NCBI GenBank assembly: GCA_030704615.1
Contig: CM060733.1
Span: forward strand, 74,686,907-74,750,906
Direction: 5' to 3'
Length of the DNA: 64,000 bases
Source: Takakia lepidozioides
Lineage: Eukaryota > Streptophyta > Takakiopsida > Takakiales > Takakiaceae
Shown: piece by piece, positions 55,809 to 64,000 of the stretch
Numbering within the stretch: the stretch's first letter is position 1
Layout: every line of letters starts with the position of its first letter
Position numbers and translations under genes: made by a program
Notes under the pieces: generated by a model
The model's input: the letters and a program-made list of their open reading frames with translations, nothing else
What the model was told of the DNA's origin: nothing
The model's database searches: none

Positions 55809-56781
55809 TCCACCAAGTGCTGGCCCCTGAGCACTCCCTGCTACTGGCCCCACTATATTCAGAGTATTCCTAGCTCCAGTTACACTACTTCCCACACTCC
55901 CTGTCCCCCCAGAGCCAGATCCAGGCTGCCCGCCTGATCCCCCTGAGCCGACACCTTCGTTGGCCTGTGATCCAAGTGCTCCACTCGATCCAGGTCCAAC
56001 GGGTTGGGATGTCCTGGTTGTAGTCTCAACCTCAGCTGTTGGGTCTACTTCTTCATACTCTTCCTCTTCCAATTTCTTCTCTCTGTTTTCATCTTCCAAG
56101 TTCTGCCCTTGGGTTTCTTCTTCTTCACTCATGTAACTCAATTGCAATGGCGTTGGAGAGTCTGAACTATCTGTTGGCTCTGCCACATCCTCTCCTCCTT
56201 CTTCATCTTGTGTTTCAGAAACTGGAATTCCTGCTTTTGGTGTTCCATGCCAACTCTTATCAAAGATTTATGTCAAATCTTTTATCCAGGGATGTACCTC
56301 AGATCTTTCACCTCGTGGTTGATCTTCTTCCTGTACCAATTCCCTTAATCTTTCTTGCAAAGAAAAAAAAGGAGTGGCATCCAACTCTAATTCTTCCGGT
56401 ATGGGTGATGTACTCTTTGATCTTAATGGTGTGAGAGGTCCAGATGATTCCCCTATATCTATTCCTCTCTCCCAAAGATATGGATAATTAGCTTTTAGAT
56501 AACTTTATCTTTTTGCTGAATATCTCTGGAGTCTAGCTTCTCTTTCATCACTCATGTCCCATGTCTTTCATTTCTTTAATGTGGCAATAACCAAAACTCT
56601 CTTCTGTAGTATCTCTCGTATATGCCTGGGTTTTTCAAGCTTCCATGCACCTTGGCTATACTAGAAGTCTTCGTTACCATATAACCATATGGCAAACAAG
56701 TCTGAAAAGCTGTTCTTGGTGTGAGTTTGATCCACAGAATATCCTTTGGAATCCAATTCTTTACCAGTACAAGCTCCTCAT
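55809..56781 (-). pseudogene. G4 upstream ORF and gag N-terminus (reverse)
   Basis: Read on the minus strand, 56781-56560 is the end of the family G upstream ORF (EELVLVKNWIPKDILWIKL). Then come the gag start and the acidic N-terminal region (STDSSDSPTPLQLS-like, EEEYEEVDPTAEVETTTRTS, GSGSGGTGSVGSS), with frameshifts. It is cut on the left by E4 and continues at 50093-50034. On the right it is cut by G5, which inserted in the opposite orientation. Confidence 0.85.
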
Positions 56782-57760
56782 TGTTAGAGGGCTGCTTGGG
56801 GCTTAGACGCTTTTACGGGTTCTGTGGGGTACCCTTAATTTTTGCGCAGACTCAGACCAACAGGAGCCTTAGGGGTGGCAGCAGCAGGCTTCCACACAGC
56901 TTCACACAGCCAGTCACAGCCCGCCACAGTTTCGCACAGCTTCACACAGCTTGTCAGAGCCAGTCACAGCTGCCACAGCTTCGCAAAGCCTGTCACAGCC
57001 AGTCACAGCCGCCACAGCTTTGCACAGCCCGACACAGCCCGACACAGCCTGACACAGCCAGTCACAGCCCGACACAGCTTTACACAACCAGTCACAGCTC
57101 GGCACAGCTTGACACACCCTGTCACAGTACATGGGAACAGTTATCATTGACAGGGAACGACTGTGTGGGAACGACATCTGCAGAGGGATCGTGTTACTTC
57201 AGGGGTGACAGTTAGTTAGTTAGGTGGTTAGAACAGCTTGCGGGTAGATTAGGCAGAGCGGCAACAGGAAGGGGAGCACTTCACGGGGGAGCGCTTCTGG
57301 TGAAGTGAGGAGAGGAGATCAGGCGGAGAGCAAGAACAAGAGCACGGAGAAGGAGGAGAGATGAACAGTAGATGCTTGTTACATGCAAAGCTGTAGTGAA
57401 ACTGTAGGGCAGATTAGAGTCACCATGGCATTGGTCTGATATCTGATAAATCATAATCTGATACTTATTCGATACAATCACACTGTGTAGAGAGACATGA
57501 GTGAAGCTGTGGAATGAATGCATGATTAACTGGAACTTAGTAGATACTGAAGCAATATGATGCTTCAGTATACATGGTAAGGTAAATTGAAAACATGAAG
57601 GCGAGAAGGAATACAAATAGGAAGCACAACCATGATTCACTAGCTGCAGGTCATGACTGATTGTTCTGAGCGGGCTGAGTGCTTAGAGATATCCAACTCT
57701 TCTATCTTGGAGTTTCCACCTTGGATAGCGAAGAGATGGGTGAGTAAAAGCCGCTCGACA
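56782..57760 (+). repeat. 5' LTR of G5
   Basis: TGTTAGAGGGCTGCTTGG to CCGCTCGACA, homologous to the G1 LTRs but clearly diverged, with its own version of the CACAGCC repeats (about 56890-57125). The 5 bases before it (CTCAT, 56777-56781) would be the target duplication; the other side is outside the window. Confidence 0.88.
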
Positions 57761-57769
57761 TTTGGGGAC

Positions 57770-58347
57770 CATACTGGGGAACTGGGTCATGAACAACCAG
57801 ATGTGACGAGCATCTGGTGGGATCATGGTGGTTGGAGAATTAAAGAATTTGATGTGAATCAAATTCCTTGTGAAACTGAGAAGGAAAGATTGTCCAAACA
57901 ATTCTTTCAGAGGTTCTTGGAATTGCCAGACGGTTGTAAAGAAAACATTCTTAAGAGAGTGCATGATGCTGACCCTGAGTGGGGTCTGGAGAAAGGAGTG
58001 ATAAAGATTTATCACGTGCCTGTAGAGGAAGAGCACGTTGGTTACCAACACTGGTTTATGTGATAGCATTGCTATCCATTAAGCGAGTAGAGTTTGAAGG
58101 CTGGGAGGAAATGAAGGTGAATGTTTATACTCATATGCATGAGGAGCTTGTTCTGGTAAAGAATTGGATTCCAAAGGATATTCTGTGGATCAAACTCACA
58201 CCAAGAACAGCTTTTCAGACTTGTTTGTCATATGGTTATATGGTAACGGAGACTTCTAGTATAGCCAAGGGTGCATTGAAGCTTGAAAGAAACCCAAGCA
58301 TATACGAGAGATACTACAGAAGAGAGTTTTGGTTATTGCCGCATTAA
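57770..58347 (+). pseudogene. G5 upstream ORF, frameshifted
   Basis: Matches the G1 upstream ORF (HEQPDVTSIWWDHGGW to REFWLLPH). A short deletion near 58010 relative to G1 shifts the frame, so it is split into two overlapping frames. Confidence 0.75.
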
Positions 58348-58366
58348 AGAAATGAAAGACATGGGA

Positions 58367-61300
58367 CATGAGTGATGAAAGAGAAGCTAGACTCCAGAGA
58401 TATTCAGCAAAAAGAGAAAGTTATCTGAAAGCTAATTATCCATATCTTTGGGAGAGAGAATAGACATAGGGGAATCATCTGGACCTCTCACACCATTAAG
58501 ATCAGAGAGTACATCACCCCTACCGGAAGAATTAGAGTTGGATGCCACTCCTTCTTTTTCTTTGCAAGAAAGATTAAGGGAATTGGTACAGGAAGAAGAT
58601 CAACCACGAGGTGAAAGATCTGAGGTACATCCTTGGATAAAAGCTTTGACAGAAATCTTTGATAAGAGTTGGCATGGAACACCAAAAGCAGGAACTCCAG
58701 TTTCTGAGACGGAAGACAAAGAAGGAGGAGAGGATGTGGCAGAGCCAATGGAGAGTTCAGACTCTCCAACACCATTGCAGTTGAGTTACATGAGTGAAGA
58801 AGAAACACAAGGGCAGAACTTGGAGGATGAAAACATAGAGAAGAAATTGGAAGAGGAAGAGTATGAAGAAGTAGACCCAACAGCTGAGGTTGAGACTACA
58901 ACCAGGACATCCCAACCCGTTGGACCTGGATCAAGTGGAGCACTTGGATCACAGGCCAACGACGGTGTTGGCTCAGGGGGATCAGGCGGGCTGCCTGGAT
59001 CTGGCTCTGGGGGGACAGGGAGTGTGGGAAGTAGTGCAACTGGAGCAGGAATACTGTGAATATAGTGGGGCAATAGCAGGGAGTGCTCAGGGCCACCACT
59101 TGGTGGAAGTTCCACCACAACTACAACAGGTCCTCAAGGACCAGCACCAGCAAGGGGGCCAGCACCTGTAAGTGGGCAGGGGGTAGGGCCACAGATGGCG
59201 TTACAACCAACACGGGCAAAACCACCTTTTCCAATATATTTAGGAAAAGGGGATCCTGATGTACACATTAGCCAATTTGAGCACATGTGTATTGTGAACA
59301 ATGAGAATGGCGATGATGCCAAGATGAGACTGTTTCCTTGTTCACTTATAAAGAAAGCAAGTGAATGGTATGCAAGATTCCCTAATATCATTTCCTAACC
59401 TGGAATGGCTTGAATACAACATTCCGAAATAGGTTCAGGACAAGTAAAACTGAGGATGAAGTGTATGGAAGTTTACAACAGTTAAAGCAAAAGAAGCATG
59501 AAACTGTTGAGGAGTATATGGAAAAGATGGAATTGATGATGAAAAAATTGGCTGCTGTACCAGCACCAGGTATACAGAAGACTTGGTTTGTCAGTGGACT
59601 AAGACCAAAGATGCAAAAGAAAGTGGATATGTTACCCCATAATACGATGGAGGAGGCATTTGAAACAGCGAACAGAATTGAGCAATTGGGAATGCTCAGG
59701 AGAGAAAAAAGGGATGATGAGGACTCTGAGGATGAGTCAGATGAGGAAGAAAAGCAAGAGCTGAAAAGGAAGAGTAAGAGGAAGGAAAAGTTGAAGAGGG
59801 ATAACTATGAGAAAAGATTAGAAGAAATCTTGAAGAAGTATGCCACAGAGGCTGCAACACATTGGAGAAAGGGTGTTTGGTGTGCAAAGTGCCAGAATGA
59901 AGGCCATACCACCACTGAATGCCACATGAAGGAGAAACACTGTACTATCTGTAAAATGGATAACCATTCTATTGAGAATTGTTACTACAACAGAAGGACA
60001 GCAGCTAGAGAACCTAGGCAAGTAAGGGTGCATCAAGTGCAGCCCCAGCCAAGAAGAAACAGTGATCAGGACCACTATGGTAGGCCTGGTGGTTATAACA
60101 ATGGTATGGAAGGGAGAGGTAATCCAAGAGGGAATTACCAAGGAAATTCCAGAAGCAACTATCAGGGTAATCCAAGGGGAATTACCAGCCAGGGAATCAG
60201 GATTACAGAAATAATCCTAGAGCAGACCAAGGGCGAGGACCCAATGGTGAAGAACTGTGTTACTATTGTAATCAGGCAGGACATCGCAAGGCAGCATGTA
60301 CATTCTGGATTAGACACCAGAATGAGATGGGAGCTCCTGTGAATGAGGGCCCAGTGGTGGCAGCTCACATGGTTAGGCCATGTGTTGTACCAGAAGTGAG
60401 TACGATGATAGTAACCAGAAGCAAAGCTAAATTAATACCTCCAGTAGATGAGGAAGAAGATGATAATGAAGATGGCAGTGATGTGCCTGAAGATGATGAG
60501 GCTTGGAGAGATGAGAAGGAACTGCACAAGGAAGTGACAGATACCATAAGGGAAATGCAGAAGAGTACTGATATTCCTATGGCAGATTCCTCTGATTCTG
60601 AAAGAGAAGAGGAAGTGAGTGAGGATGAAGGGAAGAAAGAAGTTGCAGAAATGCAAAGTAATGAAGGAACTTTGGCTGAAGTAATATGCCAATCCAAAGC
60701 GGAGATTACCATTGGACAGCTATTGGCTGTGGCACCTTATTGAAGACACAGGCTGTATCAAGCAATCAATCGGATTGCCCATGTGACAGGGAACACAGAC
60801 CTGAACAGCAAGGTGACCAGTTATAATGTGAAGCCGGAAGGGCGAGAAATAGTCATGGACTTTGATGATTCTATGCCAGTAATCCAATTGAGAATTGGAA
60901 GCATAGAACTAACTGATGTACTAATAGATGGAGGCTCTGGAGTGAATATCATGACAGACCAATTAAGGCAGAATCTTGGTCTAAGTAATATGAAACCAGC
61001 CCCATTTACAGTAACAATGGCAGATCAAAGAAGTGTATAGCCTTTGGGATTGATAAGAGGAGTTAAGATACAGATTCAAAAGATGATCTTTATGATCACA
61101 GTAACTGTGTTGAAAATGGATGAAGTCATGCAAGCTTACTCCTTATTGTTGGGTCGACCGTGGCTGAAACAGGCCAGGGTATTCCATGACTGGAATTCCC
61201 AGTTACTAACTATGCATGATGGGATGCACAAGATACAAATCACCACTAAGAAATCTAGTAGATTACCTGCTGCGAGAAGACCTCGAGGGGTCAGGGAGTA

Positions 61301-63736
61301 TGACTGGAGGGGAGGACTTGATGAGGAGCAGGAAGCTACCCTGTTCGCTGCACACCCAGAGTAGGAGCAGGTTGCAGGGATCCAACTGGAAGGCCTAAGT
61401 TGTTTAAAAGGTATTTGTTGTGGTGTAGTGACAGCAACACCCATGGAGGGTGAAACAAGCAGTTACCCACCACATTTCTATGAAGAAAGAGAGGGAGAAA
61501 TGGAAATCCTAGAGGAACCAGCCACTGTGAGTTTACAGGATGAAGTGGTGACTGGTTGGACAATCACAGCTGATGAGCAGGCGAGAGAAGTGAATGTGGG
61601 AACTGAAGAGGAACCGAGGATGGTGAAGGTAGGGGTGATTTGGAGCCAGAATTCTTTGAGGCAGCTAAGAGTTTGTTCATCAAATACAGAGATGTATTTG
61701 CTTGGAGCTACGAGGATCTAAAAGGGATACCACCTTAGATCTGTCAGCATAAGATTGAACTGGAACCAGGGTCAGTACCAATCAAACAGGCAAGGTACAG
61801 AATGAATCCCAACTATGCATAGAAGGTTGGAGAAGAGATCAAGAAGTTGGCTGAGGCTAAGTTTATATACCCGATAGAGTATACAACTTGGTTGTCACCC
61901 ATTGTGATAGTTCCCAAGAAGAATGGTAAACTGAGAGTTTGTGTGAACTATAAGAAGTTGAATGCTTGCACGAAGAAAGATCATTTCCCCTTGCCATTCA
62001 CAGAAGCGGTATTGGACACTGTGGCAGGCCATGAGATGTACTCATTCATGGATGGCTTCAGTGGTTATAATCAAGTGCAAGTGGCAGAAGAAGACTAGGG
62101 AAAGACAGCTTTCATCACAAACTGGGGTGTTTATGCATACAAAGTCATGCCTTTTGGACTTTGTAATGCACCAACAACCTTTCAGAGAGTGATAAGTGAA
62201 TATTTTCATGAATATCTGGATGATTTCATGCAGGTGTTCTTGGATGATTTCAGTGTGTACAGCTCTAAGAATGAGCACTTGCATAAATTGGAGTTATGTT
62301 TGGCCAGATGCAGGATGAAAGGTCTGGGCCTGAATCCAGAGAAGTGTACTTTTTGTGTGAACTCAGGGGTGCTTTTGGGACACATTGTGTGTAAGAGGAG
62401 ACTTCTTATGGATCCCAAAAAGACAGAGGCCATTAAAGCCTCTCCACCACCAGTAAATGTTAAGAGTCTAAGGAGATTCATTGGACAAACCAGTTATTAC
62501 AAAAGATCTGTCAGACGGTATGCACAGATAACAGCACCATTGAGCAAGCTTTTGAAGAAAGATGCAGTGTTTGCAAGGACAGCTGAATGTCAACAGGCTT
62601 TTGATGAACTTACATTGTCAGTAACAACTACACCTGTGCTGATTAACCCTCACTGGCATGTAGTATTTCATGTTCACTGTGATGCCTCAGGAGAAGCGTT
62701 GGGAGCAGTGTTAGCCCAGAATGTTACAGGAAATATAGATTCACCTGTGTACTATGCTAGCAGGTTGATGAACAGTGCTGAAAGAAACTATAGCACAACT
62801 GAAAGAGAAGCACTGGCAATGATTTATGCAGTCAAGAAATTCAGGCATTACCTATTGGGAAGAAAGTTTATGTTTATGTGGATCACCAGGCTCTGATATA
62901 TCTGGTGAACAAACCTTTGATAAGTGGAAGGATAGCAAGGTGGTTAATAATCTTGCACGAGTTTGAGTTCAAAGTTGTTTACAAGCCTGGCCGTTTGCAT
63001 CTTGTGGCAGATCACTTGTCACGCCTATCAACAGGAGAGCCCGCCACAGGAGTGGACGACCAATTACCTGATGCGAGTTTATTTGCGGTGGAGGTGGAGG
63101 GAAGTACAGATGACTGGTTAGATTGGCAGTGGCCAATCAGATACTACCTTACTCATGGTCAGTGCCCACCTAGTTATGGAAAGGAGCAGAGGAAGAGAAT
63201 CGCTATCAAGGCTTTACCTTATACTATGGTAGGGGGCAGAATGTATAAGCTAGGACCTGATGGAGTACTTAAACGATGCTTGTACCACCATGAAGTAAAT
63301 AAAGTTTTGGAGGAAGTTCATAAAGGAGTGGCTGGAAGTCATTTTGGAGAAGAGACTACCAGTAGGAAGATACTACTCGCAGGTTACTGGTGGCCTACTT
63401 TGTTCAAAGATGTACACAAGTATTGTCAGAGTTGTGATGAGTGTCAGAGGCTAGGACCATTGCAGAGATCTGGGAAGGTGGCTTTGCATCCTACGATGCC
63501 TACTGAACCATTTCAGAAATGGGGACTAGACTTTGTTGGACCAATTAACCCACCGGCCAAGAATACACAGAACAAGTACATAATTACAGCCACTGATTAT
63601 ACTACGAAGTGGGTGGAAGCTAAAGCTCTGAGGGACAACACAGCCAAGTCCACATCAAGGTTCATGTATGAGAACATACTTACACGATTTGGCTGTCCCT
63701 TGGAATTTATCAGTGATCAGGGAAGTCACTTCATTA
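58367..63736 (+). pseudogene. G5 gag-pol, many stops and frameshifts
   Basis: The same architecture as G1: acidic N-terminus, gag (59195-60300) with CCHC knuckles, protease (about 60925), RT (VFLDDF near 62240), RNase H (62670-63030) and integrase. The integrase has an intact HHCC finger (YCQSCDECQRLG near 63421) and first core Asp (KWGLDFVGPINPP). Disruptions include frameshifts near 58455, 59055, 59388, 60177, 61636 and 62874. Stops lie at 60740, 61038 (CAG-to-TAG), 61363 (TGG-to-TAG), 61737, 61818 (CAG-to-TAG) and 62096. The integrase core ends abruptly at SDQGSHF (about 63735). Confidence 0.88.
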
Positions 63737-64000
63737 AGCCTCTCCACCACCAACAAATGTTAAGAATCTAAGGAGATTATTTGGGCAAACCAGTTATTAC
63801 AGAAGATTTGTCAAAAGGTATGCACAAATAGCAGCACCATTGAGCAAGCTTCTGAAGAAAGATGCAGTGTTTGCATGGACAGCTGAATGTCAACAGGCTT
63901 TTGAGGAACTTACATTGTCAGTAACAACTACACCTGTGCTGATTAACCCTCACTGGCATGTAGTATTTCATGTTCATTGTGATGCCTCAAAAGAAGCGTT
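63737..64000 (+). pseudogene. RT thumb/RNase H segment of another family G copy fused to G5
   Basis: From TTAAGCCTCTCCACCACC onward the sequence matches 15825-16090 and 62435-62700 (KSLRRF region, QTSYYRRF, then RNase H), not the expected continuation of the integrase. It is a second, partial family G copy joined at a short shared word, running off the window. Confidence 0.85.

Overview
The window is eukaryotic nuclear DNA, most likely from a plant-lineage (streptophyte) genome rich in transposable elements. No prokaryotic operons, rRNA, tRNA or convincing single-copy host genes are visible. Nearly all coding signal belongs to nested and broken Ty3/gypsy LTR retrotransposons, plus a MULE-like DNA transposon, a hAT-like element, a SINE and a LINE fragment. 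A non-seed streptophyte such as a charophyte alga would fit, because Gypsy elements carrying a cytosine methyltransferase have been reported from such algae. That identification is an inference.

Layout. 1-245 is the right end of a MULE-like transposon inserted in a Gypsy element (E1, 246-4231: RT, RNase H, integrase, PHD finger, LTR-like end). 4232-9001 is mostly non-coding, with a LINE fragment on the minus strand and a hAT-type element (6059-7937, 8-bp target duplication) that contains a tRNA-derived SINE. 9002-28795 is a second member of the E1 family (E2). Its 5' leader is split by an LTR retrotransposon of family G (G1, 10200-23620) with a perfect 5-bp target duplication. After G1, E2 resumes with a gag zinc knuckle, a protease remnant, a complete set of C5 cytosine methyltransferase motifs, RT and RNase H. 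28796-34271 is a third Gypsy family (E3) with two tandem RNase H-like domains, an inverted integrase segment and a probable 3' LTR. 34272-37080 is a fragment of family G (G2: integrase C-terminus and accessory ORF).

37081-43945 is the right part of a MULE-like transposon. It is dominated by palindromic satellite-like arrays: a 288-bp higher-order repeat of three ~96-bp units, then ~85-bp units, then long hairpins with poly(A) loops. 43946-46712 is family G (G3). 46713-47240 is an LTR-like unit in reverse orientation. 47241-50033 holds the other MULE end with transposase exons. 50034-56781 is family G in reverse (G4), interrupted by a chromodomain Gypsy element (E4, about 50094-55808). 56782-63736 is another family G copy (G5), inserted in G4 and ending in an integrase-to-RT chimeric junction at about 63737.

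How it fits together. The E1/E2 family is the most notable system. Read across its two copies, it is a retrotransposon with gag, protease, a DNMT3/DRM-like cytosine methyltransferase, RT, RNase H, integrase and a C-terminal PHD finger, so it carries both a DNA-methylation writer and a putative histone reader. Most copies are inactivated, and many stop codons are C-to-T (or G-to-A) changes at CAG, CGA or TGG codons, as expected from long-term cytosine methylation.
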